This document shows, in pieces, positions 18,083-27,998 of a DNA stretch of 64,000 nt. The position numbers were made by a program, and so were the translations under genes. Position 1 is the first letter of the stretch. Each line of letters begins with the position of its first letter. The notes beneath the pieces are model-generated. The model was not told the origin of the DNA. It made no database searches and worked only from the letters and a program-made list of their open reading frames with translations. Location: the NCBI RefSeq assembly GCF_001894745.1, contig NZ_BBYF01000004.1:124001-188000 (forward strand), given 5' to 3'. The stretch is from Paenibacillus sp. NAIST15-1 (lineage in GTDB: Bacteria > Bacillota > Bacilli > Paenibacillales > Paenibacillaceae).

Positions 18083-18343
18083 TCAAAACAAAAAACGCAG
18101 TGATTGTGTCCAGCTCCAATAATCGACAAAAAACTGTGCCACTGCCCGGCCAACCAAAATGGCTAAAATCAAATGAACCATTTTGCCTTGTGGGCTCTGC
18201 GGATGCCGAATGAACAAATCGATCTTTACATTTTGCAGTGCCCACCACGCGAGTGCAATGCACATCAGTGTAATGATCATTTGAATCGCACCACTCCAGC
18301 CTACAGACGAGGTGACCTGTGTCCATGTTTCATTTCCGCCCAC
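18083..18343 (-). CDS. ywzB: DUF1146 family membrane protein (YwzB-like)
   Basis: GTG start with GGAGGA seven bases upstream. The 86 residues have two membrane segments (about 17-37 and 55-72) and the DUF1146 pattern, including ALQNVKIDLFIRHPQSPQGK between the helices. In B. subtilis ywzB also lies next to murAA. Function is unknown. Note that the gene begins 12 bases after the end of the SLH protease gene, so the two may share a transcript. Confidence 0.85.
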   Translation of the reverse strand: MGGNETWTQVTSSVGWSGAIQMIITLMCIALAWWALQNVKIDLFIRHPQSPQGKMVHLILAILVGRAVAQFFVDYWSWTQSLRFLF

Positions 18344-18355
18344 TTAGACTCCTCC

Positions 18356-21241
18356 TTACGATTTCCTATCCAAGGCAACGAGGAGCATCGCTGCGAACTC
18401 AGCCCGAGTCGCATCGCGATCCGGCTCGAACGTATTGCCTTCATAACCATGCACGTACCCTTGTCGCTTCATCTCAGCCAGCATAGGGGCTGCCCAATGG
18501 ACAGCAGGAACATCCGCAAACGGCCCCGTGCTTATCGCTCCAGCCTTCAGATGAAGTGCATTGCCGATCATTACCGCCATCTGCGAACGCTTCACCTTCT
18601 GGTTGGGCGCGAAGCGCTGGCCACCAACACCCCCCGCAATACCGGCATTGGCAACTCGTGATACCGCAGAATACGCCCAATGCTTCGAAGTGACATCCTT
18701 GAATGAAGTTGTCTGCTTTCCCTTCGCATTCAACTTAAACGCATTGGCGAGAATGGACGCAGCCTCTGCACGAGTGATCGGCCGATCCGGGCCAAATTCC
18801 GCTTCAGGATAACCGTTAATCCAGCCTGACTTGACTGCTCGGACGATTGAATCCTTAGCCCAATGCTCCCCTATGTCTCGGAACCCAGCCACAAGTGGAT
18901 CTGCCTGCACAGATAAGGAATAGAACTGTGTATCGAACTTATCGCTTGTCGTGAGTCGAACGTAGTACGTGCCCGGCTCCAGCTCAGTGCCCAATTCTAC
19001 AGCGGATTCACCCAACCGGTTGCGTGCTGAGGCAAGCAACTTCTGCTCTCTCGACAGAACGGACATCGTCACCACACGATTCGAAGGCACATTGCCTATC
19101 CGAAAGTGCCCATACGCCTGCTCCTTCACTTTCCATTGGAACCAATCCACATCATTATCCTCATGAAAGACACCTTTATATTCCGTTCCTTCACTCATTG
19201 TGATCGCTTCGTATACTTTATCATTCGGCTCATTCGGATCCGTGAACTGAGTCAGGTATTCAATATGCAGCTTATACTCTCCCGCCACTGCTTCAGGACG
19301 AGCTGTTACTGCATTCTGCACCAATATATAATACTTGCCCGCGGGCAAGTCAGGCAGAACTACCGATTCAGCTTGGCCTTCCTTCTGTTCATCCACCCAT
19401 CGCGTTTCCATCTGTGAACCGCGAATCTCTATCGCTGGGTCAATACGCACGGTGTCTGTGTCTAGTTTCAACCGAAGTGTCGCCTTGGTCGGCAGTTGAA
19501 TCGTATACCAATCCAAGTCGGAAGCATGACTGAATGTCCCTACAATATCCTGCGTCCGTGCAGGCAGGGCATATGCTTGAAACTGCTTGTCATTTGGTTC
19601 GAACGGATCCTCATAAATGAGAAAGCGTGACGACAGTTTATAAGATATGGCTGCGCCAGCTTCTTCCGCATAGAATCGAAACACATTCTTCCCTTTTTTA
19701 ACTGGAACGGTGAGCGGCTTGCTAATAGGGTGACTATACGCGGTACCCGAACGACTATCTGCTAAGAAATGTATGATTCCGATTTTGCTAGTTCCTTGAA
19801 TTCGCTGCACGTTCAACTCTAGTGTTCCATCGTAGGGTGCATCTACGACGAACCAGTTATTCTTCTTCTTCCCGTTCAATTCTGCTGCTAAGGAAGTGTC
19901 AATCGGGAACATCCTTGCCTTATCACGAGTTGTATTCGTCCCAAATGGATCCTTCTCTACCGGATTCAAGAGCGCTTGATCGGCACGCAGCATCCCGTAT
20001 CCGCTAAGCTGATCCCAGCCTTGGGCTTCGATATCTTTCGCCGTCTTCCGTAAATGCTGACGAATTTGATATGGCTTCAGTTCAGGATATTGGCTCCACA
20101 GCAATGCCGCCACTCCAGCTACTTGGGGAGCCGCCATCGAGGTGCCTTCCTCAGCAGCATAGCCACCACCTAATGCTGTGGTAAATACATGCCACGGTGC
20201 AACGAGATCCACTTCTGGCCCCGTATTCGAACGCGGCTCTACCCGCTGCTGTCTTGTGTTTCCACCGATGGCGAGCACCGTAGGATAAGCAGCTGGATAT
20301 TTGACCGCGATTTTCTCTCCGTAGCGTTTGCCATCATTTCCAGTAGCTGCAATGAGTAGAACGCCCTTCTGCTCGGCGTAATTCACAATCTCTTCCATGT
20401 ACTTTGAATATCGGTACAGTCCAACCGACATGACAACGATTTTGGCACCGTGATCGACAGCGTATAGAATGCCCGCACCTAATTTATCCTCATCGCCATA
20501 GCCTCTAGCATCAAGTGCCTTAATAGGCATGATCTTGGCTGACCATAGAATTCCGGTTGTCCCTTTATTATTATTACCTACTGCTGCGATGACGCCGGCA
20601 ACGCTAGTACCATGACCGTTATCATCTTGTGGGATACCTGTATCTAGCAGGTTAACCCCCTTCACGATATTCGGCTTCAAATCGGGATGGTTAAAGTCAA
20701 CCCCCGTATCAACCAGCGCAATTGTAGTAGACAAATTGCTCCTTGTCTTCGTCCATGCCGCTTCAATTCCGATTTGCTGCAAATAGTGCTGCTGCCCGTA
20801 TAAAGTATCATTCGGCTTTATCACCGATTGCAGCGTGCGAACCGTATGATTCGGCTGGATGTATTCGATATCGTCCGAGCGCTTGGCATCGCGAAGCCAA
20901 TCTTCCGACTTCTCTTCCTCCTTAGGTCGAACAACCATAATTCCTACTGATTCCTGTTCTGATTCTACTATACTTCGACGCAATAATACGTCATCCTGTG
21001 CCCCTTGTTTCCACTTAATAATCCATGAGGTTGAGGTTGCTTCCTCCTCATGGTTCTCATTCCTGACAAGACTCGCAGATGGCGATAGCTGCACATTCGT
21101 CCAGCTTCGCTGCGTCGCCTCCTCCAACCTTACCTCGTATATCGGCGAGATCGCTTGGCGCATGCCTGACGATTCTATTAGCAGCATGCTTGATAGTACA
21201 ATGATGGTGCCAGTCACGACGACGCGAGGCAATCGTTTCAT
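18356..21241 (-). CDS. SLH-anchored subtilisin-family (S8) serine protease
   Basis: 961 residues; ATG with GAAGGGA upstream. Order: signal peptide (about 1-27), propeptide region (to about 145), S8 catalytic domain with Asp178 (VDTGVD), His210 (NGHGTS), oxyanion Asn302 (ATGND) and Ser368 (GTSMAAP). Two PPC-like repeats follow, each opening with EPND (about 540-660 and 665-780), and three SLH domains end the protein (about 787-836, 847-896, 908-957). SLH 1 and 3 keep the TRAE motif; SLH 2 has KRSQ instead. The protein should be displayed on the wall through the CsaB-pyruvylated polymer. The catalytic triad is complete, so it is probably active. Its substrate is unknown. Confidence 0.93.
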   Translation of the reverse strand: MKRLPRVVVTGTIIVLSSMLLIESSGMRQAISPIYEVRLEEATQRSWTNVQLSPSASLVRNENHEEEATSTSWIIKWKQGAQDDVLLRRSIVESEQESVGIMVVRPKEEEKSEDWLRDAKRSDDIEYIQPNHTVRTLQSVIKPNDTLYGQQHYLQQIGIEAAWTKTRSNLSTTIALVDTGVDFNHPDLKPNIVKGVNLLDTGIPQDDNGHGTSVAGVIAAVGNNNKGTTGILWSAKIMPIKALDARGYGDEDKLGAGILYAVDHGAKIVVMSVGLYRYSKYMEEIVNYAEQKGVLLIAATGNDGKRYGEKIAVKYPAAYPTVLAIGGNTRQQRVEPRSNTGPEVDLVAPWHVFTTALGGGYAAEEGTSMAAPQVAGVAALLWSQYPELKPYQIRQHLRKTAKDIEAQGWDQLSGYGMLRADQALLNPVEKDPFGTNTTRDKARMFPIDTSLAAELNGKKKNNWFVVDAPYDGTLELNVQRIQGTSKIGIIHFLADSRSGTAYSHPISKPLTVPVKKGKNVFRFYAEEAGAAISYKLSSRFLIYEDPFEPNDKQFQAYALPARTQDIVGTFSHASDLDWYTIQLPTKATLRLKLDTDTVRIDPAIEIRGSQMETRWVDEQKEGQAESVVLPDLPAGKYYILVQNAVTARPEAVAGEYKLHIEYLTQFTDPNEPNDKVYEAITMSEGTEYKGVFHEDNDVDWFQWKVKEQAYGHFRIGNVPSNRVVTMSVLSREQKLLASARNRLGESAVELGTELEPGTYYVRLTTSDKFDTQFYSLSVQADPLVAGFRDIGEHWAKDSIVRAVKSGWINGYPEAEFGPDRPITRAEAASILANAFKLNAKGKQTTSFKDVTSKHWAYSAVSRVANAGIAGGVGGQRFAPNQKVKRSQMAVMIGNALHLKAGAISTGPFADVPAVHWAAPMLAEMKRQGYVHGYEGNTFEPDRDATRAEFAAMLLVALDRKS

Positions 21242-21517
21242 AATGAATCCCTTCCTATTCTTGTTCCGAAGGCCTGTGCTAGAGGGTGTTAAAACATGAT
21301 TTCACGAGAAGATGACCAAATTCGTCACCGAATCCAATTCTTCCGACCTCTACCTTGCTCTTTATTCACGTCAATGAATGGTAAAGACAAGCAACCGACG
21401 TTTCTCCCATCCATTCAATCACAATATACCTTTACACGTTAAACGTTATAAAGTTTCGCCATGGAGACATGCTTTCCTGTTCGTATTGATCAATTTGAGT
21501 CCTGAGTCCTACATTTA
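21242..21517. other. Gap between nuoN terminator and the SLH protease
   Basis: No gene seen. It should contain the protease promoter. A TTGACG (minus strand, near 21375) is present, but no good -10 lies at the right distance. Confidence 0.4.
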
Positions 21518-21557
21518 CAAAAAAGAATCGAGGTCTCTCGTGAGAGACCTCGATTCT
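21518..21557 (-). terminator. Intrinsic terminator of the nuo operon
   Basis: A perfect 15-base-pair stem (21524-21538 with 21543-21557), four-base loop, then six T on the minus strand. It lies about 55 bases past the nuoN stop. Confidence 0.95.
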
Positions 21558-21613
21558 CCGCTAGCACATACTAGCCTATACGTCATTGTATGCTCCAACT
21601 ACCTGTGTTCCGA

Positions 21614-23167
21614 TTACATGCGGATCAGCAAATCTACTCCAATTGAGAACACATGTTGAATGACCTTCACGACGAAGCCAGGGAACACACCGAGCAGCAG
21701 TACAATCAATACGCATAAGGCGATGACTGCTCGTTGAGTAATCGATATACGAACTTCATCCTCATTGCCAGCACGCATATACATCTGGCGTATGAAGCCG
21801 AAGTAGAAGTAGAAGGAGATTACGCCTGTTACCATCATGAGCACAGAGAGCCATACCGCATGGCTGGCAGCTGCTCCAAAAATGATGTACAGCTTACCCA
21901 TGAATCCGGCTGTAACTGGGATTCCTGCAAGTGACAGCACAAGTACGGTCATCGCTACAGCTAGCCACGGGGAACGATAATACAGGCCGGCATATCCCTT
22001 CATTTCATCATGCCCTGCAGCACGCTCCATAACCGTATGGACGGCAAACGCACCGATCGTCGTAAATAAATAGGCCAACAAGTAGAATAGGAACTCCGAG
22101 AAGTTCGATGAATGCCACGATCCATCCAACATATCGAGCCCAATCGGCACAAGCAGGTAACCTGCATTCGCAATACCAGACAAGGCTAGGAGCCGCTTGA
22201 CATTCGACTGCTTGAGCGCCATTGTTGTCCCGATCACCATAGACACCGCTGCTAGCACGAGAAGAATCGTTGCGAAGTCGTGATAGATGAGCATATCCCT
22301 ATTGGCACCCAGACCAAAATACAGACTATAGAATACGCGGAACAAAATTGCCAAGCTCGCACCTTTGGATACAACTGCCAAGAAGGCAGCGACAGGTGTT
22401 GGCGCACCCGCATATACATCAGGTGACCAGGCATGGAATGGTGCTGCTGCAACCTTAAAACCGAAGCCCACCAGCATGAGTAAAAAGCTGACATAGATGA
22501 GCGGTTCGAAGGAATGAACTTGATCCGCCAAGCCTCTTGCAATCGCACCAAGCTGCGTACTTCCTGTCATGCCGTATACAAAGGACATCCCGTATAAAAT
22601 AAATGCAGACGCTACACTTCCCAGTACTGCGTATTTGAATGCACCTTCTGATGACTTCCGGTCATTCTTCTTCAACCCAACGAGAATGTAGGAAGTAATG
22701 CTCAACAATTCCAGACCAACATAAAGCGTAATTAGATCTCCTGATGAAGCCATGATCATCGCGCCAAGTGCAGCTGGAAGCAGCAAGTAATAATATTCGC
22801 CGCGATGCGGAATCTCCTTATCTCTTATATTGCCGATACTCATTAGTAGTATGAGTGCCGTACCGGTAAGAAATACAATTTTGAGCAGCAGGGCAAAATC
22901 ATCAACGCGATAGCTTTGATTGAGCAGCTGCATTGATCGAGCCGCTTCCTCGTTAAGTAATGTTCGTTGATACAACTTCCATACGACGAAGCCAAGCGAA
23001 ATTAGAACGCCCAGCAGGGACAGCCCCCCGATAATATCCCGGTTCACACGACGGGGCAGCGCCAAATCAATGAGCGAGATCACAATCGCTGCAATAACAA
23101 GCGTCAGCTCGGGTGCCAGCAGTGCGAGATCGCCCAATTGCAGCAGTTTAACTGTAGTCGCTTCCAT
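21614..23167 (-). CDS. nuoN: NADH-quinone oxidoreductase subunit N
   Basis: Antiporter-like membrane subunit of complex I, 517 residues with about 14 hydrophobic segments. The conserved GLELLSITSYIL with its proton-channel Glu and the GVKKNDRKSSEGAFKY-type loop (about 165-180) are visible, as is the broken-helix region around PFHAWSPDVYAGAPTPVAAFLA. It is the last gene of the operon, starting four bases after nuoM. The gene order A-B-C-D-H-I-J-K-L-M-N matches bacterial complex I without E, F and G. Confidence 0.95.
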   Translation of the reverse strand: MEATTVKLLQLGDLALLAPELTLVIAAIVISLIDLALPRRVNRDIIGGLSLLGVLISLGFVVWKLYQRTLLNEEAARSMQLLNQSYRVDDFALLLKIVFLTGTALILLMSIGNIRDKEIPHRGEYYYLLLPAALGAMIMASSGDLITLYVGLELLSITSYILVGLKKNDRKSSEGAFKYAVLGSVASAFILYGMSFVYGMTGSTQLGAIARGLADQVHSFEPLIYVSFLLMLVGFGFKVAAAPFHAWSPDVYAGAPTPVAAFLAVVSKGASLAILFRVFYSLYFGLGANRDMLIYHDFATILLVLAAVSMVIGTTMALKQSNVKRLLALSGIANAGYLLVPIGLDMLDGSWHSSNFSEFLFYLLAYLFTTIGAFAVHTVMERAAGHDEMKGYAGLYYRSPWLAVAMTVLVLSLAGIPVTAGFMGKLYIIFGAAASHAVWLSVLMMVTGVISFYFYFGFIRQMYMRAGNEDEVRISITQRAVIALCVLIVLLLGVFPGFVVKVIQHVFSIGVDLLIRM

Positions 23168-23171
23168 GGGC

Positions 23172-24782
23172 CTACCCCCTCACCTTGAATAATTCAATGA
23201 CATGCTCGACGCCATTATCAATCGGAGCCGTAACGAATGATGGGAACAATCCGATTAAAATAATGCATGCCGTCAGCACCATGATCGGCACAGCTTCGAC
23301 AAGTCTGGCATCCTTCAAGCTTGCATAGCGATCGTCTCTTGGCCCATAAGAGATTGCCAGTACCCCACGAAGCACATAGACACTGCTTAATATAATCCCA
23401 AGTGCAGCAAGTATGGATGCCCATTTCATCGTTCCGAACAGACCAAGCAGGGACAGAAGCTCTGCTACGAATCCCGACAAGCCTGGCAAGCCTAACGATG
23501 CCAAGCCTGACAGCAATAAGATGCCGCACAAGAATGGCATGCCCTTCGCTAATCCACCCAGTTCGCCAATTTTTGTTGTTCCTGTACGCTCCAATAATGC
23601 GCCTACCAGCAGGAAGAACAACGCAGAGATAAATCCATGCGAGACCATCTGCACAACAGCACCTTGAAGCCCAATATCATTCATCGCTGCGATACCAAGC
23701 AGAACGAAGCCCATATGACTAATACTAGAATAAGCTAAGATAAGTCTAAATTCTGTCTGCACAAAGGCGAGTATGGCCCCATACAGCACATTAATAACAC
23801 CCAGTACTGCTAGTAGTACAGCCCAAGATGCGGTCTCCTTCGGAAGCAATGCTGTTCCGAACTGAATAAGACCGTAAGCACCCATCTTCAGCAATATTCC
23901 TGAGTGCAGCATCACCACAGGTGCCGGAGCTTCAGCATGCACGCGCAGCATCCATGTGTGGAATGGGAAGATCGGGAGCTTCACACCAAAGGCTACAATG
24001 AGCAAGAAAAAGATAAACGTCCGCATGCTGTCAGACAAATATACGCCGCTCTGCTCTTGATATATAAAAGAAGTCGCATCATTAATGTTCTTCATAATGA
24101 CATCAAGATTGCCCGTATATACGTAATGGCCATTCGCCGCCATGTCCGGGTTAGGTGCAAAGCCTGCTGTCACCGTAAGTACAATGAAGGCAACTAAGAG
24201 AAGCGCAGAACCGAGCCCATTGTACAGCAGAAATTGATTCGCAGCCTTCTCGCGATGCATATAGCCCCAGATACCAATAAGGAAGTAAGTCGGTACCAGC
24301 GTCCATTCGAAGAACATGAAAAATAAGAACAAATCACGTGCCATAAAGACACCCAGCATTCCAACTTCAAGCAGCAGGAAAAGAATAAAATACGACTTCC
24401 AGCGTTTCTTCACATACAAGGAAGCAAACGCCGCCATCGAAGCTACGATCGTGGTCATTACCACGAGCGGCAACGATAGGGAATCTATCGACAAATGATA
24501 TTGAATCGTAAATGCCCATGAGCTTAGCCCTTCAATCAATTCTGAATTGAGCGGAATCGATATCCATGACCATTGCTCTGCTATGGTTTTGCCTTGCTCG
24601 AGTGCATCGTAATTGCCATAAATGATAAGCGCCAGTAGAAGAGGCACGAATGTCGTTACAATGCCTGTCACCTGAATCGCACGTGTACGCCCCTGCGGAA
24701 TGCACAGAAGCACAATGACTCCAAGAAGCGGAGAGAAGGTCAGCAGCGTTAGCAGCGGCATCGAAGAAAGTATATTCAGCAT
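23172..24782 (-). CDS. nuoM: NADH-quinone oxidoreductase subunit M
   Basis: Antiporter-like proton-pumping subunit, 536 residues. Conserved features include FFEWTLVPTYFLIGIWG with the essential Glu (about 155) and FPFHTWMLRVHAEAPAPV (about 265-285). The ATG directly follows the nuoL stop codon, with GGAGG nine bases upstream, indicating coupled translation. Confidence 0.95.
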   Translation of the reverse strand: MLNILSSMPLLTLLTFSPLLGVIVLLCIPQGRTRAIQVTGIVTTFVPLLLALIIYGNYDALEQGKTIAEQWSWISIPLNSELIEGLSSWAFTIQYHLSIDSLSLPLVVMTTIVASMAAFASLYVKKRWKSYFILFLLLEVGMLGVFMARDLFLFFMFFEWTLVPTYFLIGIWGYMHREKAANQFLLYNGLGSALLLVAFIVLTVTAGFAPNPDMAANGHYVYTGNLDVIMKNINDATSFIYQEQSGVYLSDSMRTFIFFLLIVAFGVKLPIFPFHTWMLRVHAEAPAPVVMLHSGILLKMGAYGLIQFGTALLPKETASWAVLLAVLGVINVLYGAILAFVQTEFRLILAYSSISHMGFVLLGIAAMNDIGLQGAVVQMVSHGFISALFFLLVGALLERTGTTKIGELGGLAKGMPFLCGILLLSGLASLGLPGLSGFVAELLSLLGLFGTMKWASILAALGIILSSVYVLRGVLAISYGPRDDRYASLKDARLVEAVPIMVLTACIILIGLFPSFVTAPIDNGVEHVIELFKVRG

Positions 24783-26681
24783 CTACCAGAACCTCCTTCC
24801 AAGTGCCAGCACGAGCAGAATTAATCCGACAAAGCCAAACAGGGATACCAGGCCATAGGTTTGCAGTTGACCGTTCTGCACACGCAGCGATGTTCGGCCA
24901 ACACTGACTGTAAACCATGCTACCAAGCGTACCAGACCATCTATTACCCATTTATCGATTGCCTTCAGCAGTTGCCCAATACCCGATAGGCTACGAACAA
25001 ATACGATTTGATATAGTTCATCAATATAATATTTGTTGGCAAGCAGACGATAGACAGGTGCCGCCGTATGTTCGAGCGTATCTTGACGCTTGCGACCAGG
25101 TCCGTACATGACATATCCAAGTCCAATACCCAATACACCGATAAGCGCCGATACAATCATCACCATGATATTTGCGTGCTCACCTACTTCTTCGCCTGTG
25201 AGCCAGGTGCCGAAGCTGCCCCCGAACGGAGTGTTGACGAATCCTGCAACCACAGCCAGTACACTAAGCACGATCAATGGCACTGTCATAGACAATGGCG
25301 ATTCATGTGCCTTGGAAGCCTCGCTGTCTGCTGATGGATCCCCCGTAAATACGAGGAAGAACAAACGCGCCATATAAAAAGCGGTAAAGAATGCAGCAAC
25401 TGCACCAATAATAAATAAGAGCCAATTATTCTGATCCCAAGCCGCTGTCAAGATCGCATCCTTAGACCAGAAGCCGGACAGAGGCGGAATACCAGACAGT
25501 GCCAGTGCGCCAATACCGAATGTCCAAGCTGTAACCTTCATATTGCGGCCAACGCCGCCCATCTTGAATATATCTTGTGTATGTACAGCATGAATGACGC
25601 TTCCCGCTCCGAGGAACAGAAGCGCCTTAAAGAAGGCGTGCGTAAACAGGTGGAACACCCCTGCGGTCACAGCCCCAAGACCAAGCGCCATCATCATGTA
25701 GCCGAGCTGACTAACCGTTGAGTATGCAAGGATGCGCTTCAAATCGCGCTGTGCGATTGCAATCGTCGCTGCAAAGATCGCAGTAAATCCTCCAACACTC
25801 GCGACAATCGTCATTGCCGTAGGCGACATGTGGAAAATATCAAACGTACGTGCAACGAGATATACCCCTGCCGCAACCATCGTAGCCGCATGGATGAGTG
25901 CTGAGATCGGTGTCGGCCCTTCCATGGCATCTGGGAGCCAGGTATGCAGCGGGAATTGACCCGACTTGCCAACCGCTCCTACGAATATGAGAGATGCAAT
26001 CCATGTCGTCAGTCCGGCAGATATACCGCTCTGTGCCAGTGTATCTGCATTGCTGAACACATTGCTGATCGATCCGAAGTCAAGCGCATGACCCGGCATG
26101 TACCAGAACAGAAGCAGCAGTGCTATAAATAAACCAACGTCTCCGATCCGTGTGACGATGAAGGCCTTCTTAGCCGCAGCACGTGCTGCAGGACGCTCAT
26201 ACCAGAATCCAACGAGGAGGAATGAGCATACCCCTACAAGCTCCCAAAAGATATAGAGCTGGAGTAAGTTTGGAGACAGCACAAGTCCAAGCATCGAGCT
26301 GGTAAAGAGCGCAATATAGGCGTAGAACACCGTTTGCCGCTCATCACCATGCATGTAGCCTTTGGAATATACATTTACTAGTAAGCTGACCAGCGTGACA
26401 ATGACGAGCATTAGCGCGTTCAAGTTCGTCACATCGAATCCGAACTCCAGGCGGATGTCACCGAAGCGAATCCAATCAAAGCTCCGGGTATAGTCCTCCA
26501 TCGTTCCGGACACCCGCTCCCACAAGAGGAGCGCAGACAGAATGAACGCAGCAAGAGAGCTGATGACACCGAGCAGAACGGCTGCGCCTTTCATCTGGCG
26601 GCCAAATGCCGTCAGTATGAGGAACGCGAGCAGCGGAATGACCGGGATAGCCCATGCGAATTGCGAAAAGACGGATTCCAT
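24783..26681 (-). CDS. nuoL: NADH-quinone oxidoreductase subunit L
   Basis: Largest antiporter-like subunit, 632 residues, with a long C-terminal helix region. Conserved FWELVGVCSFLLVGFW (essential Glu, about 145), QFPLHTWLPDAMEGPTPISA and SQLGYMMMALG are present. ATG with GGGAGG upstream. The C-terminal part (about 540-632) includes the lateral helix that spans the membrane arm. Confidence 0.95.
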   Translation of the reverse strand: MESVFSQFAWAIPVIPLLAFLILTAFGRQMKGAAVLLGVISSLAAFILSALLLWERVSGTMEDYTRSFDWIRFGDIRLEFGFDVTNLNALMLVIVTLVSLLVNVYSKGYMHGDERQTVFYAYIALFTSSMLGLVLSPNLLQLYIFWELVGVCSFLLVGFWYERPAARAAAKKAFIVTRIGDVGLFIALLLLFWYMPGHALDFGSISNVFSNADTLAQSGISAGLTTWIASLIFVGAVGKSGQFPLHTWLPDAMEGPTPISALIHAATMVAAGVYLVARTFDIFHMSPTAMTIVASVGGFTAIFAATIAIAQRDLKRILAYSTVSQLGYMMMALGLGAVTAGVFHLFTHAFFKALLFLGAGSVIHAVHTQDIFKMGGVGRNMKVTAWTFGIGALALSGIPPLSGFWSKDAILTAAWDQNNWLLFIIGAVAAFFTAFYMARLFFLVFTGDPSADSEASKAHESPLSMTVPLIVLSVLAVVAGFVNTPFGGSFGTWLTGEEVGEHANIMVMIVSALIGVLGIGLGYVMYGPGRKRQDTLEHTAAPVYRLLANKYYIDELYQIVFVRSLSGIGQLLKAIDKWVIDGLVRLVAWFTVSVGRTSLRVQNGQLQTYGLVSLFGFVGLILLVLALGRRFW

Positions 26682-26701
26682 TGTCGTATCCTCCCTACCG
26701 A

Positions 26702-27013
26702 TTATCTCTTCAAGTCGTCAAATTCGTCCACGTTGGCCGTTCCGCGATTCCGGTACAACGCGATAAGGATGGCGACACCAATTGCCGCTTCTGCAGCTGC
26801 AATCGCAATTGTAAAAAGAGAGAAAATTTGCCCCTTCAGGCTCGGTACGACCCCGTATTTCGAAAAGGCAATCAAGTTCAAGTTCGCCGCATTGAGCATC
26901 AACTCAATGGACAGCAGCACAATAACTGCATTGCGCTTTGTTAATACACCATATAAACCAATACAGAACAATATAGCAGCAAGTGTTAAAAAGGAAGCAA
27001 GCATCGTACTCAT
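26702..27013 (-). CDS. nuoK: NADH-quinone oxidoreductase subunit K
   Basis: Small three-helix subunit, 103 residues. It contains both conserved membrane glutamates: one in [14 protein letters not shown] (about 36) and one in [10 protein letters not shown] (about 72). Its start overlaps the nuoJ stop as ATGA. Confidence 0.95.
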   Translation of the reverse strand: MSTMLASFLTLAAILFCIGLYGVLTKRNAVIVLLSIELMLNAANLNLIAFSKYGVVPSLKGQIFSLFTIAIAAAEAAIGVAILIALYRNRGTANVDEFDDLKR

Positions 27014-27537
27014 CCTTCATCCGCCTCCTTCTTAGCCAGCACAATTGCTCCGATAAAGGCCACCGTCAACAGAACAGACAGCAGCTCAAACGGAATGACA
27101 TGCTCTGTGAACAGTTGCTTCCCGATATTCAGCGTATTATCCTGAACCAATGCAGCGTCTTGATGTACAGGAAACTCAGAGCTGCGAATAGAGAAGAATA
27201 GCACTCCAAACAGGGCAATACAGCCTATCGCGGCCAACGCTTCCTTCCACGGCTTGACGAATGCCTCATCCTGCTTATCGTGCTTGGTCATCATAATTCC
27301 GAAAATCATGAGTATCGATATCGCGCCTGTATAAACAAGTACCTGCACAAAAGCAACAAATTCAGCATCCAACAGCACGTACATCCCTGCCAACCCTAGG
27401 AAGGAGAAGGCAACAGAGACGACCATATGTACAACCTTCGTAAAGTTAAGCATCAATACCGCGCCGGAAATAATGCAGATGGCCAACACGAAGAAGACAA
27501 TCGTCTCCCCCGTCCAATCCAAAGAGAAGTTAAACAT
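27010..27537 (-). CDS. nuoJ: NADH-quinone oxidoreductase subunit J
   Basis: Five-helix membrane subunit, 175 residues from the ATG at 27537. That start overlaps the nuoI stop by eight bases and has AAGGGGG upstream. The earlier in-frame start lies inside nuoI and would add a Cys/Arg-rich extension unlike the family. The pi-bulge helix region ([20 protein letters not shown]) with its conserved Tyr is present. Confidence 0.93.
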   Translation of the reverse strand: MFNFSLDWTGETIVFFVLAICIISGAVLMLNFTKVVHMVVSVAFSFLGLAGMYVLLDAEFVAFVQVLVYTGAISILMIFGIMMTKHDKQDEAFVKPWKEALAAIGCIALFGVLFFSIRSSEFPVHQDAALVQDNTLNIGKQLFTEHVIPFELLSVLLTVAFIGAIVLAKKEADEG

Positions 27538-27982
27538 TTTTCTTCGCGCCCCCCTTCGGCATGGCGGAGTTGTTCTCTTGACGAACATTGACATTATTGT
27601 CGTTCAGCCAGTTCAAATTTTTGAACAAGTCATCGCGACTGTATGTCGCCAGTTCAAAATTGTTGGTCATGACAATCGCTTCGGTCGGACATACTTCCGT
27701 ACAAAGATCGCACAAAATGCAAATCTCAAAGTTAATATCGTACGTGTCGATCACTTTGCCCTTCTTCTCTGGATCTGGATTCGGTTTGCCTGTCAACGTA
27801 ATGCATTCCGTTGGACAGATGCGGGCACATTGATTGCATACGATGCACTTATCCGGATCGAAATGCTGTATGCCGCGAAAACGGTCAGGCATTTCAAGCG
27901 GAACATCTGGGTATTTGTAGGTGACCTTCTTCGACGTCATCGCCTTGAATGTAACGCCTAGACCCTTCAACAGTCCTTTCAC
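27530..27982 (-). CDS. nuoI: NADH-quinone oxidoreductase subunit I (2 x 4Fe-4S)
   Basis: Peripheral-arm subunit carrying clusters N6a and N6b. The 150-residue form from GTG 27982 has AGGGGTG six bases upstream; a GTG nine bases earlier abuts that site and is less likely. Two classical ferredoxin motifs are present: CIVCNQCARICP and CILCDLCTEVCP. A C-terminal tail of about 35 polar residues follows. Because NuoEFG are absent from the operon, these clusters are among the likely entry points for electrons from an unknown donor. Confidence 0.94.
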   Translation of the reverse strand: MKGLLKGLGVTFKAMTSKKVTYKYPDVPLEMPDRFRGIQHFDPDKCIVCNQCARICPTECITLTGKPNPDPEKKGKVIDTYDINFEICILCDLCTEVCPTEAIVMTNNFELATYSRDDLFKNLNWLNDNNVNVRQENNSAMPKGGAKKNV

Positions 27983-27998
27983 GGATCTCACCCCTAGC

